A program made the position numbers and the translations under genes. The notes beneath the pieces are model-generated. The model was not told where the DNA came from. It searched no databases and saw only the letters and a list, made by a program, of their open reading frames with translations. This document shows, piece by piece, positions 9,623-19,852 of a DNA stretch of 63,399 nucleotides. Positions within the stretch are counted from its first letter, which is position 1, and every line of letters starts with the position of its first letter. The stretch is taken from the NCBI GenBank assembly GCA_964499575.1, contig CAZCLK010000007.1, forward strand, positions 1 through 63,399, read 5' to 3'. Source of the DNA: JAAYCT01 sp964499575 (GTDB lineage Bacteria; Bacillota; Clostridia; Saccharofermentanales; Saccharofermentanaceae).

Positions 9623-10714
9623 ATGAGACTGGGAATCGTCGGTTTGCCCAACGTCGGCAAAAGCACTTTGTTTAACGCGATCACGAGAGCAGGAGCGGAG
9701 TGCGCGAACTACCCGTTTTGTACCATCGAGCCGAATGTCGGCGTGGTGATGGTCCCTGATGAGCGCCTGGATTTTCTTGCGTCGCTTTACGCTCCGGAGA
9801 AATATACGCCCGCAGTCGTCGAGTTCGTCGATATCGCGGGTTTGGTCAAGGGGGCGAGCAAAGGTGAAGGCCTCGGAAATAAATTCCTGGCAAATATCCG
9901 CGAGGTCGACGCCATTGTTCATGTCGTCCGCTGTTTTGACGACCCGAATGTCGTACACGTTGACGGTACGGCCGATCCGAAGCGCGACATTGAAACGATC
10001 GAGTTGGAATTGATTCTTTCCGATATCGAATATATGGAGCGTCGACTGGATAAACAGCGCAAGTTGGTTAAAGCACAGAATCCCGGTGCCACAGCAGTTT
10101 TGCAGATTTACGAGAGAATATACGAAGCGTTGAGCGCGGGGACTTCCGCGCGGCTTCTTGAATTCTCCGACGAGGAAAACGATCTCCTTCGGGACTTGCC
10201 GCTTCTTTCGCTGAAGCCTGTGATCTATGCTGCGAACATCGCGGAAACGGATATTGCTAAGCCCGATGCTCCATATTTTCTGGTGGTAAAGGAAATTGCG
10301 GACAATCAGAACAGTCGCGCCATCGCGATATCCGCGAAGATCGAAGAGGAGATCGCGATGCTCGACGCGGCGGAGCGCGCAATGTTTTTGGAAGAACTCG
10401 GGCTGACCGATTCCGGACTGGACCGGATGATCCGGGAAAGTTATAAACTTCTCGGGCTGATTTCCTTTCTGACCGCGGGACCGCAGGAGGTCCGCGCCTG
10501 GACGATCAAAGAAGGCACAAAGGCGCCGCAGGCCGCCGGAAAAATTCACTCCGATTTCGAACGGGGCTTCATTCGGGCCGAGATTGTCTCGTTTAAAGAT
10601 CTTTTTGAATCAAAGACCTACGCCGCGGCGAAAGAAAGAGGTCTCGTACGCTCCGAGGGTAAGGAATACGTGATGAAGGACGGAGATGTCGTTCTATTCC
10701 GATTCAACGTCTGA
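9623..10714 (+). CDS. ychF: redox-regulated/ribosome-binding GTPase-like ATPase YchF
   Basis: YchF (363 aa) is a universally conserved Obg-family P-loop protein that prefers ATP and associates with ribosomes. G1 is GLPNVGKSTLFNAI at residues 7-20 and G3 is DIAGLVKGASKGEGLG near 70-85. A coiled-coil insertion lies around 130-200. The C-terminal TGS domain starts about 280, with the family hallmark LTAGPQEVRAWT. Length is standard. The gene is transcribed alone and its last 21 bases overlap the convergent small membrane-protein gene. Confidence 0.96.
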   Translation: MRLGIVGLPNVGKSTLFNAITRAGAECANYPFCTIEPNVGVVMVPDERLDFLASLYAPEKYTPAVVEFVDIAGLVKGASKGEGLGNKFLANIREVDAIVHVVRCFDDPNVVHVDGTADPKRDIETIELELILSDIEYMERRLDKQRKLVKAQNPGATAVLQIYERIYEALSAGTSARLLEFSDEENDLLRDLPLLSLKPVIYAANIAETDIAKPDAPYFLVVKEIADNQNSRAIAISAKIEEEIAMLDAAERAMFLEELGLTDSGLDRMIRESYKLLGLISFLTAGPQEVRAWTIKEGTKAPQAAGKIHSDFERGFIRAEIVSFKDLFESKTYAAAKERGLVRSEGKEYVMKDGDVVLFRFNV

Positions 10715-11041
10715 TCGATCGGATTCATCTTCGGACGTATCCTTTGGGGACGGTGAAACCATCCCGTTCAGTTTTTTCGAAAAGAAGAACATCATCGCCG
10801 AAGATAGGAGATGCATACCGAGAGCCAGCGCCTCAGCGAGGATGACATAGGGAGGCGACAACACCGGCCGGTATCTGATGATCAGATACATCACAACGAC
10901 GGAAGACAGATATAACAGGCCGGATATACGAAGAAATTTATAAAGCGTCGGTCCGGCCTTTTTTCGAAGAAAGCGAAGACCGGCAAGAAACAGAACCGCA
11001 AGCAGGATACCGAAAAGAGCGATCCCCTGACTGATATTCAT
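10694..11041 (-). CDS. small membrane protein of unknown function
   Basis: A 115-aa protein with about three hydrophobic segments (residues 5-22, 38-60, 64-88) and an acidic, Ser-rich tail rich in Asp and Glu. I do not recognise a family. The start overlaps the coaE stop by ATGA, so it is coupled to coaE and is probably the last gene of the activase-polA-coaE run. Its 3' end overlaps the end of ychF by 21 bp on the opposite strand, leaving no room for a terminator between the two. The ATGA coupling is the main argument that it is real. Confidence 0.6.
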   Translation of the reverse strand: MNISQGIALFGILLAVLFLAGLRFLRKKAGPTLYKFLRISGLLYLSSVVVMYLIIRYRPVLSPPYVILAEALALGMHLLSSAMMFFFSKKLNGMVSPSPKDTSEDESDRSDVESE

Positions 11042-11646
11042 ATGCGGATTCCCCGTTCGTGCAGTTGCTCGGCAATGTGCTTTTCGATCTCCGAAAGAAG
11101 ATCTTCCTTTGAGCCCTCGTTATGAATGACAATATCCGCAAGATCCTCATATTCCTCCCGGGTCATTTGCATGCTCATCCTTCGTTTTGCGTCTTCCGGG
11201 TCCATGCCACGCGCGATCAGTCGCTCCAAACGGATATTCTCATCTGCGCTGACGACCCAGACCTGGTTACATATATCCAGAAATCCCTTGCGAACCGGTA
11301 TCGGCACGTCGAGTATGACCAGTTTGGTGCCCTTTTCTTTCTCCGCCTCCAGTTCCGCAGCGATCTGTTCCAGGACGTGCCTGTGGATGATTCCGGAAAG
11401 TTTATCCAGCTTCGTACGGTTCGAAAAAACCAGCGAAGCAACGTATTTTCGATTCATCGAAGAATCGGTGTCGACTGCTTTATTTCCAAGGAGGCTGCGA
11501 ATTTCGGGCAAGGCGCACCCGCCGACCCCGGTTACCTCCCGGGAAATCTCGTCAGCGTCCAGGACTTTGACTCCGCGGGATCGAAAAATCCCCGCGATCA
11601 TGCTTTTACCCGAACCGATCCCCCCCGTAATCCCGATCACAAACAT
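11038..11646 (-). CDS. coaE: dephospho-CoA kinase
   Basis: CoaE (202 aa) phosphorylates the 3'-OH of dephospho-CoA, the last step of coenzyme A synthesis. The P-loop GITGGIGSGKS is at the N-terminus, the DADEISREV segment near 33 matches the family substrate loop, and the LID-type motif RLIARGMDPEDAKRRM lies near 140-155. Two ATGs fit: 11652 is only 3 bases from GGAG, and 11646, nine bases away, gives the usual N-terminus and was chosen. polA is immediately upstream, an arrangement frequent in Firmicutes. Confidence 0.94.
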   Translation of the reverse strand: MFVIGITGGIGSGKSMIAGIFRSRGVKVLDADEISREVTGVGGCALPEIRSLLGNKAVDTDSSMNRKYVASLVFSNRTKLDKLSGIIHRHVLEQIAAELEAEKEKGTKLVILDVPIPVRKGFLDICNQVWVVSADENIRLERLIARGMDPEDAKRRMSMQMTREEYEDLADIVIHNEGSKEDLLSEIEKHIAEQLHERGIRI

Positions 11647-11652
11647 AGGCAT

Positions 11653-14469
11653 TTACTCCTTGCACTGATACCAGCTCTTCCCGACTCTGACTTCGGAAAC
11701 AAGCGGTACGGTTAATGATGCGGCGTTTTCCATAGCGTTTTTCAATATCACCGAGGCCGCGGAGACATCATTTTCCGAACACTCGATAATCAGTTCGTCG
11801 TGAACCTGGAGGATCAGGCGCGCGTCCAATTCGGCCTCGCGAAGGTCATCACTGACCTTGTTCATCGCGATTTTGATGATGTCGGCTGCGGTGCCCTGAA
11901 TCGGAGTGTTCATCGCCGCCCGCTCGCCGAACATACGAACGTTTCGGTTCGGCGATGTCAATTCGCGAAGGATTCGTTTTCTCCCGAATAAAGTCTCGAC
12001 ATAGCCTTTTTCGTACCCGATCGCCTTGAGGGAGTCGAGGTAGGCGCGGATTTGAGGGTAACGCGCGTAGTACTTCTCGATGTACGTGTGCGCCTCCTGA
12101 AATGACACGCCAAGATCCTGTGAAAGCCCGAAATCACTGATTCCGTATACAATACTGAAATTGACCGTTTTGGCCGCCGACCGCATATGCGGCAGGACCA
12201 TCTCTTTGGGCACTTTGAAAATACTCGCCGCCGTGTTCGTGTGAATGTCCTCGTTATTCAGAAAGGCATTCATCATATTTTCGTCCCGTGACAAATGCGC
12301 GAGCAGTCGAAGTTCGATTTGAGAGTAGTCGGCGTCCAGAAGCATATACCCTTCCGGCGCGATGAAAGCCTTTCGGATCAATCGGCCCAGCTCCGTGCGG
12401 ATCGGTATGTTTTGAAGATTCGGTTCGGCGGAAGACAGTCGACCGGTCGAAGTCATCGCCTGAGAAAAACTCGAATGGATCCTGCCGTCCGTCGGATTGA
12501 TTTCACGAAGAAGGCCGACAATAAAAGTGGAATCCAACTTTGAGATCTGTCGGTACTCAAGAATGCTCGAAACGACCGGATGCCGGTCCGAAAGACGCAT
12601 CAGTTCGTCAGAATCCGTTGAATAGGTCCCGCCCGCGTTCTTGCGTCCGGAAGGTAAGCCGAGATGTTCAAAAATCACCTGACCCAACTGTTTGGGTGAA
12701 AGGATATTAAATGTCATTCCGGCGGCGTCGTAGATCTTCATCGACAGTGCTTCGAGCTTATGTTCAAAATCCTCGTGCATGGACGTTAAAACGTCCCGGT
12801 CCACCAGAAAACCGGCACGCTCCATCCGGTCCAGTTGAAGCACCAGCGGCATTTCGATATCAAACGCAAGTTTTTCGATGCCGGAAGATCGGATTTGCTC
12901 CGTTTGCTGCGTGATCAGGCAATGCATCAGGAGAACGCGCCACGTAAAAAGCCGGAATAATCGATCCGTCTTCATGTCGACAGGCTCCGCTGTTTCGTTC
13001 AAGAGCATGGCCTCCAACAGCGTCGCTTGCGACTTGTCCGGTCGATCCGTAACGGCCGGATCATCGTCCGGAAGTCTCGGATAAGGAATCCCGAGCGCAT
13101 GCTCGAAAAGCGTCTCGAACGAAGGGGATATGCCTTCGATCTGATTCAGCAGATAGCCCGCGATTGCGGTATCAAAACACCGTTTAACAGGTAACGGGTC
13201 GGAAAGGAATTTGAAGGTATCCTTAATCGAAAATCCGGCGATGATCCGATCTTTATTGACGCCGAATCCGTTCTGTGCCAGAGACTCCAATGCGGAAGCG
13301 ATGTTATCCGCTCCGACCGAGACGATCTCTTCGGGTGAAAATGAAACGATCAGTCGCCTTTCCGGGGTCCCGCCGGATCCCCGCACGTCGGTGAAAACAT
13401 CCATCGCGACGATTTTGGGCGTGTGTCCGGCATTCATGAAGTCTTCCAGTTTTTTCGAAAAACTCCTGTGATCCGGTAATTCGGCAGTTTCCGGTAAAGT
13501 CGTTGGGATCAAACGGATCGCGGAAACATCGTCCTTCCCGCCCGATTTTATATCCGCACCCGATTCGTACGGGACATAATGTTCAAGCCCCGCCTTCTTC
13601 AACTGGCTCCGCAATCCGTAGCGATATAAAAGATCCGCCAACTTATCTTTTTCGGGCTCCGCCATAACGAATTTTTCAATAGACTGCTCTGTCGGAACAT
13701 CTGCCTTAATCCGGGACAACTCATATGAAAGATAGGCCGTCTTTTGGTCCTCTTCGAGTTTCTTGCGCAATCCCTCGGGAAATTCGGCCAGGTGCCCGTA
13801 GATATCGTCCAGCGTCTTAAACTTACGAACCAGCTCCAGTGCCGTTTTTTCGCCGACACCGCGAACGCCGGGGATATTGTCGCTCGGGTCGCCCATCAGC
13901 GCTTTCACGGTGACAAACTCACCCGGCAGCAGGCCGTACCGCTCAAAAAACAGACTCGTGTCATAAATGTCGGAGGAAGTCTTCCCGGCTTTGGATACCG
14001 GCATTACGACGACGGTATTCATACTGATGAGTTGGAAATCGTCTTTATCCCCGCTAAGGATGAAGACCTTCATTCCCCTTTTTTCGGCCTCCCGGGTATA
14101 TGTCCCGATCAGGTCGTCCGCCTCGTAACCGGGAAGTTCATACCGCGAAATGCGCATCGCGTCCAGGATATCCTTGAGGATCGGGACCTGAACGGCCAGT
14201 TCGTCGGGCATTCCCTTTCGCTTCGCTTTGTAACCGTCGAACATTTCGTGGCGGAAGGTCTTTTCGCGTCGATCGAAAAGCGCGGCGATATGCGTCGGGC
14301 GAATATCCTCGATGTGCTTATAGACGGTATTCAGAAAAGTATTGATCGCTCCGGTCGGCGTTCCGTCGGGTGCGGTCAGATTACTGCGCCCGGAAAGGGC
14401 AAAAAATGCACGGTTGATGATGCTGTTCCCGTCAATTAAAAGGATCCGCTTCTCTCCCTCTTCCGACAT
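11653..14469 (-). CDS. polA: DNA polymerase I
   Basis: PolA (938 aa) fills gaps and removes RNA primers. Residues 1-300 form the 5'-3' exonuclease (LLIDGNSIINRAFFA, GDKDDFQL, GDPSDNIPGVRGVGEKTA). The middle region corresponds to the 3'-5' exonuclease, but the usual DxE is replaced (VAMDVFTD), so proofreading is probably lost, as in many Firmicute Pol I enzymes. The C-terminal polymerase has motif A DADYSQIELRLLAH, the O-helix region and motif C QVHDELIIE. The ATG at 14469 has GGAGGAG at ideal spacing; the longer frame to 14520 runs into the neighbouring gene and was rejected. Confidence 0.96.
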   Translation of the reverse strand: MSEEGEKRILLIDGNSIINRAFFALSGRSNLTAPDGTPTGAINTFLNTVYKHIEDIRPTHIAALFDRREKTFRHEMFDGYKAKRKGMPDELAVQVPILKDILDAMRISRYELPGYEADDLIGTYTREAEKRGMKVFILSGDKDDFQLISMNTVVVMPVSKAGKTSSDIYDTSLFFERYGLLPGEFVTVKALMGDPSDNIPGVRGVGEKTALELVRKFKTLDDIYGHLAEFPEGLRKKLEEDQKTAYLSYELSRIKADVPTEQSIEKFVMAEPEKDKLADLLYRYGLRSQLKKAGLEHYVPYESGADIKSGGKDDVSAIRLIPTTLPETAELPDHRSFSKKLEDFMNAGHTPKIVAMDVFTDVRGSGGTPERRLIVSFSPEEIVSVGADNIASALESLAQNGFGVNKDRIIAGFSIKDTFKFLSDPLPVKRCFDTAIAGYLLNQIEGISPSFETLFEHALGIPYPRLPDDDPAVTDRPDKSQATLLEAMLLNETAEPVDMKTDRLFRLFTWRVLLMHCLITQQTEQIRSSGIEKLAFDIEMPLVLQLDRMERAGFLVDRDVLTSMHEDFEHKLEALSMKIYDAAGMTFNILSPKQLGQVIFEHLGLPSGRKNAGGTYSTDSDELMRLSDRHPVVSSILEYRQISKLDSTFIVGLLREINPTDGRIHSSFSQAMTSTGRLSSAEPNLQNIPIRTELGRLIRKAFIAPEGYMLLDADYSQIELRLLAHLSRDENMMNAFLNNEDIHTNTAASIFKVPKEMVLPHMRSAAKTVNFSIVYGISDFGLSQDLGVSFQEAHTYIEKYYARYPQIRAYLDSLKAIGYEKGYVETLFGRKRILRELTSPNRNVRMFGERAAMNTPIQGTAADIIKIAMNKVSDDLREAELDARLILQVHDELIIECSENDVSAASVILKNAMENAASLTVPLVSEVRVGKSWYQCKE

Positions 14470-14482
14470 AATTCTCCTCCGT

Positions 14483-17400
14483 TTACCGGTCCGTTTCCGC
14501 CGGGTGCACCGACTCTTCAACGCGTTCGGAATCCTCTTTTTTCTCGAAAAGCATGTGCGCCGTGCTGATCATTAACTTGATACGATTGAGTTGGTTCGCT
14601 TCGCTGGCCCCGGGATCGTAGTCGATGGGGACGATATTGGACTGAGGGTACTGCCTTCTCAATTCCTTGATCATACCTTTACCGGTAACGTGGTTCGGCA
14701 GGCAGGCAAAGGGTTGCGCGCAAACGATATTCGGTACACCGCTCTCGATGAGTTCGATCATTTCCGCGGTCAAAAACCAGCCTTCTCCGCACGCGTTGCC
14801 GCAGGACAGGACCGATTGCGCTTTTTCCGCCAGATGCCGGATCGAAACGGGGACCTGAAATTTGCCGGAAAGGGCAAGGCGGTCGATTATATGCTTTCTG
14901 TAAAGGTCCATAATATCGATCAGACGATCGGATATAAATCCGACTGCGGCGTTCCCGTCAAGGTTTTTGACTCTCCATGCCGGATTATACGAACAATAGA
15001 AGAAGAAGTCCAAAAGTCCGGGCATGACGGCCTCACAGCCCTCCTGCTCGATCACGTCGATTGCGTGGTTATTGGCGTCCGGATGAAATTTGACAAGGAT
15101 CTCTCCGACGATTCCGACGCGCGGTTTTCTCGAAATATCCAGTAGAGGAAACGCCTCAAAGGCTTCGATCACCCGGTCAACCAGACTGCGAAACGAGAGG
15201 GCATCCTTTTCGAACAAGAGTCTTCCGGAAAGGTCCCCGATCACGCGCGCGACTTCGGCGACGACAGCGGGGTCGGATTCTTTCCTGTTTCCGTCGACAT
15301 TATACTCCTCGGTAAGACCATCGAATTTCGATTCGCGATTGAAAAAGGCTACGCCTTTCCGGCTCCAGATCCGATACAGTTCGTTGGCCGACCCCTTGAC
15401 CTGCTCGTACGGACGAACGCGCAAGAGCAGAGTCGACAAAAGATCTCCGTAACACAGCGCCTGAAGCGCGTGGTGGAGAATCGGCAGGGTAAACTTCATC
15501 CCGGGGTTCTTTTCAAAGCTTTGCGCGGAAAGGGCGATGACGGGAACGTGCTCAAGTCCTGCCTCGCGCAGGGCTTTTCGAAGAAACGCGACATAATTGG
15601 TCGCGCGGCATCCGCCGCCGGTCTGGGTGATCATCACCGTCGTGTTATCCGGGTCCTCACGGCCGGAAATAAACGCGTTGATCAGCTGACCGACGACCAT
15701 GATGCTCGGAAAACAGGCATCATTATTCACGAAGCGTAATCCACACTCGATGTCCTCGGCGGAAGCCTCTTTTAAGACCTTCACCCGATATCCGGCATTT
15801 CTGAAAATCGCCTCGATAAACTCGAATTGAATCGGAGCCATTTGCGGTGAAAGAAGTGTATGCAATTTCTTGTGTTCCTTGGTGAAAGGGACCCGCTCGA
15901 TCGTGTAGGGCTTCTTTTCCGCGAGCGGTTGTCCGTCGGATAAACTCTGGGCGCGCTCGTCCATCGCGACTTTCAGCGATCGAATGCGGATGCGCGCGGC
16001 GCCGAGGTTGCTGACCTCGTCGATCTTGAGGAGCGTATACAGTTTACCCCTGGCCTCCAATATCTCCTGAACCTGATCCGAAGTCACCGCGTCCAGTCCG
16101 CACCCGAAAGAATTCAATTGAATCAGTTCCAGATTGTCCTGCTCAATGACAAAAGCAGCCGATTCATAAAGGCGCGTATGATACATCCACTGGTCGACCA
16201 CCCGGATCGGGCGCTCGAGTCTTCCGGGCTTTGCGACACTGTCCTCGGTCAGCACGGCCAGCCCCAACCCGTTGATCATTTCCGGGATTCCGTGATGAAC
16301 CTCGGGATCGCAGTGATACGGGCGCCCGGCAAGGACCACGCCCCGTTGCCCCGAGCGGTTCAGATCCTCGACAATCTCCTGCCCTCTTCTGTAGATATCG
16401 TCCTTATATTCACGATACTCTGCGCTTCCCGCCTCAACGGCGCTCAGCGCCTCCGCCTGCGTTATGCCCTGGTACGCAAATACCTCGGCAAGCTTCGCGG
16501 CAAGTTTCTTCGGGTTGTCGAACTGGACGAAGGGGTTGAGAAACCGAATATTGTTGGAAGAGATGTTTTCGACATTATTCTTGATGACTTCGGGGTAGGA
16601 TGCGACAATCGGGCAGTTGAAGTGATTGTTCGAGCCTTTGTTCTCCTCGCGCTCGTAGGGAACCGCCGGATAAAAGATCGTATCGACACCCTGAGCGATC
16701 AGATCTTCAATATGACCGTGAACGAGCTTTGCCGGATAGCAAACGCTTTCGGACGGGATCGAATCCATGCCCTTTTCGAAAAGCAGATGATCGGATCGGG
16801 ATGATATCCGGACCCGGAATCCGAGCTTTGTAAGAACCGTGAACCAGAACGGATAGTTCTCATACATATTGAGGACACGCGGGATCCCGATTGTTCCGCG
16901 CGGTGCCTTGTCGGGCGCCAAAGGCTTATACCGGAATGTACGGTCGTACTTATACTTGAACATATTGGGAAGTTTATTCTCGTCCTTGTCTTTTCCCTCT
17001 CCCCGTTCGCACCGGTTTCCGGATACAAAACGCTCATTATTGGAAAACGTCGATATCGTGAGTTTGCAATGGTTTGTGCACAATTGGCAAACCGACATCC
17101 TGGTTTCCATTCTGAATGACTCGAGTTCTTCCTCCGTCATCAGGGATGATCGCTTCTTATGATCCGCACAACGCTTTTTCGCGACGATTGCCGCGCCGAA
17201 CGCACCCATCAATCCGGCGACGTTGGGACGGATGACGTCGCGTTTGGAGATAAGCTCGAAACAACGCAAAATCGCATCGTTGAGAAAGGTTCCACCCTGG
17301 ACGACGATCCGTTCACCCAATTGCGAGGTGTCACGTATCTTGATGACCTTATAGAGCGCGTTACGAACGACCGAGTAGGACAGTCCTGCGGAAATATCAC

Positions 17401-18898
17401 CGACCGAAGCGCCTTCCTTTTGCGCCTGCTTGACCTTTGAATTCATGAAAACCGTGCAACGCGTGCCCAGGTCGACCGGGTTTTCCGCAGAAAGAGCCTC
17501 GATCGAAAAGGTGTGCGCGTCCATCTTCAGGTTTTCGGCAAAAGTCTGGATAAACGAGCCGCATCCCGAGGAACAGGCTTCGTTCAGCATAATCGAATCA
17601 ATAACGCCGTTTCTGATTCGCATGCATTTCATGTCCTGTCCGCCGATGTCGATGATAAAGTCCACTTCGGGGCAGAAATACTTGGCGGACTGGAAATGCG
17701 CCATCGTTTCGATCTCGCCGATATCCACGCGCAAAGCTGCGCGAATGATATTCTCACCGTATCCGGTCACGCAGGAATACGCGATATAGGCATCCGGAGG
17801 CATCTGACGGTAGAGTTCTTTCATGATCTTGACGGCGCTTTTTACCGGGTTGCCCTTGTTGCCGCCATAGTAGGTATAGACCATTTGCCCGTCGCGATTG
17901 ATCAGAACCGCCTTGGTCGTCGTGCTTCCCGCGTCGATTCCGAGATAGCACGGACCGGATTGCTTCGACAGGTCGAAAAGCTCGACGGTCGCCTTCTCGT
18001 GGCGCTCGTCAAACGCCCTTTTTTCTTCCGGGCTCGAAAAAAGCGGTGCGATGCGCGTGATATCAGGGGTGAATCCGCTCTTGTTCTTGAACGACTCCAT
18101 CAGTTCGCGAACCGGCACTTCAGCGCCGGACGCGGACAACGCCGCGCCGAGCGCAACGTAAAGTTGAGCGTTTTCGGGCATCCAAAAAGACAGGGCCTGC
18201 CCGGAAAGCGTTCGTTCAAAGGCTTTTTTAAGCTCGGAGCAAAAATACAAAGGACCGCCCAGAAATACGATGTGACCGCGGATCGGCCGGCCGCAGGCCA
18301 GACCGGCAATGGTCTGATTGACCACCGCCTGAAATATCGACGCGGCCAGATCGGACTTGGCGGCTCCTTCGTTAATCAGCGGCTGAAGATCACTTTTCGC
18401 GAAAACGCCGCAGCGCGACGCTATGGTATAGAGGGACTTGTATTCCTTCGCCATGTCATTCAGACCGTCCGCATCCGTCTGGAGCAGCGTTGCCATCTGA
18501 TCGATGAAGGCGCCCGTTCCGCCCGCGCATGTTCCGTTCATGCGCTGTTCGGGGACCGGGTGAAGATACGTGATTTTCGCGTCCTCACCGCCCAGCTCGA
18601 TAATGACGTCGGTCTCCGGATGATACCTGCTGATCGCCGTCGTTTCGGCAATCACCTCCTGTACGAAATCCAAGTCGAGCCAGCGCGCGACCGAAAGACC
18701 CCCGGAACCGGTGATCGACAGGGCGACCTTCGCGTCCGGATACTCCGCGTCGAAGTCTTCAAATGCCTTCAGAAGTTCACCCTGAATGTCGGAATGATGT
18801 CTTCTGTACTGCTTATATATGATTTCCTCGTCGCGAAGCAGTACGATCTTTACGGTTGTTGAGCCGATATCCAGGCCCATTCGAAGTTGATTATGCAT
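14483..18898 (-). CDS. giant acyl-CoA dehydratase activase with two ASKHA ATPase domains and DUF2229
   Basis: A 1471-aa protein of the BadF/HgdC activator superfamily. Two ASKHA ATPase domains are seen: MGLDIGSTTVKIV at residue 7 and LGIDAGSTTTKAV at about 319. Each has the cysteine pair that ligates the shared 4Fe-4S cluster (C124 and C163 in the first; NEACSSGCG and GTRCTVF in the second). A Cys-rich region (VCQLCTNHC) and a long DUF2229/HgdB-like part complete the protein. Stand-alone activators inject a low-potential electron into 2-hydroxyacyl-CoA dehydratases; the substrate of this giant form is not established. The ATG at 18898 has AAGGCGG upstream; the longer frame is spurious. No dehydratase subunits lie nearby. 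Confidence 0.9.
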   Translation of the reverse strand: MHNQLRMGLDIGSTTVKIVLLRDEEIIYKQYRRHHSDIQGELLKAFEDFDAEYPDAKVALSITGSGGLSVARWLDLDFVQEVIAETTAISRYHPETDVIIELGGEDAKITYLHPVPEQRMNGTCAGGTGAFIDQMATLLQTDADGLNDMAKEYKSLYTIASRCGVFAKSDLQPLINEGAAKSDLAASIFQAVVNQTIAGLACGRPIRGHIVFLGGPLYFCSELKKAFERTLSGQALSFWMPENAQLYVALGAALSASGAEVPVRELMESFKNKSGFTPDITRIAPLFSSPEEKRAFDERHEKATVELFDLSKQSGPCYLGIDAGSTTTKAVLINRDGQMVYTYYGGNKGNPVKSAVKIMKELYRQMPPDAYIAYSCVTGYGENIIRAALRVDIGEIETMAHFQSAKYFCPEVDFIIDIGGQDMKCMRIRNGVIDSIMLNEACSSGCGSFIQTFAENLKMDAHTFSIEALSAENPVDLGTRCTVFMNSKVKQAQKEGASVGDISAGLSYSVVRNALYKVIKIRDTSQLGERIVVQGGTFLNDAILRCFELISKRDVIRPNVAGLMGAFGAAIVAKKRCADHKKRSSLMTEEELESFRMETRMSVCQLCTNHCKLTISTFSNNERFVSGNRCERGEGKDKDENKLPNMFKYKYDRTFRYKPLAPDKAPRGTIGIPRVLNMYENYPFWFTVLTKLGFRVRISSRSDHLLFEKGMDSIPSESVCYPAKLVHGHIEDLIAQGVDTIFYPAVPYEREENKGSNNHFNCPIVASYPEVIKNNVENISSNNIRFLNPFVQFDNPKKLAAKLAEVFAYQGITQAEALSAVEAGSAEYREYKDDIYRRGQEIVEDLNRSGQRGVVLAGRPYHCDPEVHHGIPEMINGLGLAVLTEDSVAKPGRLERPIRVVDQWMYHTRLYESAAFVIEQDNLELIQLNSFGCGLDAVTSDQVQEILEARGKLYTLLKIDEVSNLGAARIRIRSLKVAMDERAQSLSDGQPLAEKKPYTIERVPFTKEHKKLHTLLSPQMAPIQFEFIEAIFRNAGYRVKVLKEASAEDIECGLRFVNNDACFPSIMVVGQLINAFISGREDPDNTTVMITQTGGGCRATNYVAFLRKALREAGLEHVPVIALSAQSFEKNPGMKFTLPILHHALQALCYGDLLSTLLLRVRPYEQVKGSANELYRIWSRKGVAFFNRESKFDGLTEEYNVDGNRKESDPAVVAEVARVIGDLSGRLLFEKDALSFRSLVDRVIEAFEAFPLLDISRKPRVGIVGEILVKFHPDANNHAIDVIEQEGCEAVMPGLLDFFFYCSYNPAWRVKNLDGNAAVGFISDRLIDIMDLYRKHIIDRLALSGKFQVPVSIRHLAEKAQSVLSCGNACGEGWFLTAEMIELIESGVPNIVCAQPFACLPNHVTGKGMIKELRRQYPQSNIVPIDYDPGASEANQLNRIKLMISTAHMLFEKKEDSERVEESVHPAETDR

Positions 18899-18938
18899 GA
18901 TAGTCCGCCTTAATAATATTCGCGACCCAAAAGCCGCA

Positions 18939-19691
18939 CTAAATAACGGTCTTCGGGTTCTTCGAATCCCGTCCGGCATTCTTGTCCGGAAGGACCGAAC
19001 CCTGAGGAACGATTTCGGGTGCTTTTCGCCGCCCGACGGAAGAAATTTCCTTCTCCCGGATCTCCTTGTCCTTAAGCGACTTCTCGACCAAAGCAATCAT
19101 CCGGGCTCTGTCATCCGGGCGTTCGCGCCTTCCGGTACCATCTTCACCGAAAAGCCGCGCTTTCAGCTCATGACAAAGAGATATGCAGAGAAGCTCATTC
19201 GGAATACCCTGCGCCAAGTCAAATGCTTTCCCGAAAATGTCGGTCGCTTGAAGACGAAGCGCTTTGAATGCCAGATTCAGATTCTGCTCGAACGCTTCAT
19301 AATCTCCGCTGATGCCCAAAAGCAAAGGTAATCCGACGAAATTGATTCGTACATAAGGTAAATTACCCGTTAATACCAAGTGCAATGCAATCAGTTTCAT
19401 GTACGATTCGAGTGCGATAAACTCCTGTCCGCAAAATATCGCTATCGCTCCGTCAGGCGCGATCAACGCGACATCCGAATACTCGCTGACGAATCCGACC
19501 GACCATAGGTAGTACATCTCGCGAAATACTTCGCGCTCAAAATTTGCATAATCCGCGGAGAGCGGTTGAGCCAGAAGAACACTGCGCTTATCGAAGAGAA
19601 AACTGAGATAATCCCTCTCAAGATGAGACGGTACACCGGCCCATTTGAAATATGCGGCAATATCCCGGGCATTGAACAAATACTGTGCCAT
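18939..19691 (-). CDS. conserved-looking protein of unknown function
   Basis: A 250-aa soluble protein I do not recognise. The first 190 residues look like a folded alpha/beta domain (FSVGF-like hydrophobic runs, YVRINFVGLPLLLGISGDYEAFEQNL); the last 60 are highly charged and probably disordered. There is no signal peptide or membrane segment. It ends 40 bases upstream of the activase, on the same strand, so co-transcription is likely. A TATAAT-like -10 (19727-19732) and an AAAGGTGG site precede the ATG. Function cannot be inferred beyond the activase link. Confidence 0.6.
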   Translation of the reverse strand: MAQYLFNARDIAAYFKWAGVPSHLERDYLSFLFDKRSVLLAQPLSADYANFEREVFREMYYLWSVGFVSEYSDVALIAPDGAIAIFCGQEFIALESYMKLIALHLVLTGNLPYVRINFVGLPLLLGISGDYEAFEQNLNLAFKALRLQATDIFGKAFDLAQGIPNELLCISLCHELKARLFGEDGTGRRERPDDRARMIALVEKSLKDKEIREKEISSVGRRKAPEIVPQGSVLPDKNAGRDSKNPKTVI

Positions 19692-19784
19692 GAACCACCT
19701 TTATGATCTTTTCGATACAGATTATGATTATAACATAATCCGTCCGTGCGCAATATGACGCGAAGGAAGTGCCGCTCTGAAACG

Positions 19785-19818
19785 CATAAAGAAAACCGCC
19801 CCGAAAGCTCGAAGCGGT
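19785..19818 (-). terminator. rho-independent terminator after the 87-aa gene
   Basis: On the minus strand ACCGC...GCGGT (19795-19818) encloses a 14-nt loop and is followed by a U-rich run TTTTCTTTATG. A second hairpin, GTTGCGGA/TCCGCAAC (19843-19867), overlaps the stop codon of the 87-aa gene. Together they close its transcript. Confidence 0.55.
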
Positions 19819-19852
19819 CTTCATTTACGTCTTCGGAAAGAAGTTGCGGAAA

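Noticed and set aside
9608..10549. 313-codon minus frame opposite ychF
   Set aside because: Antisense shadow of ychF, whose GTPase motifs are intact.
17513..18862. 449-codon plus-strand frame inside the activase gene
   Set aside because: Antisense shadow of a gene with clear domains; no ribosome-binding site and no protein-like motifs.
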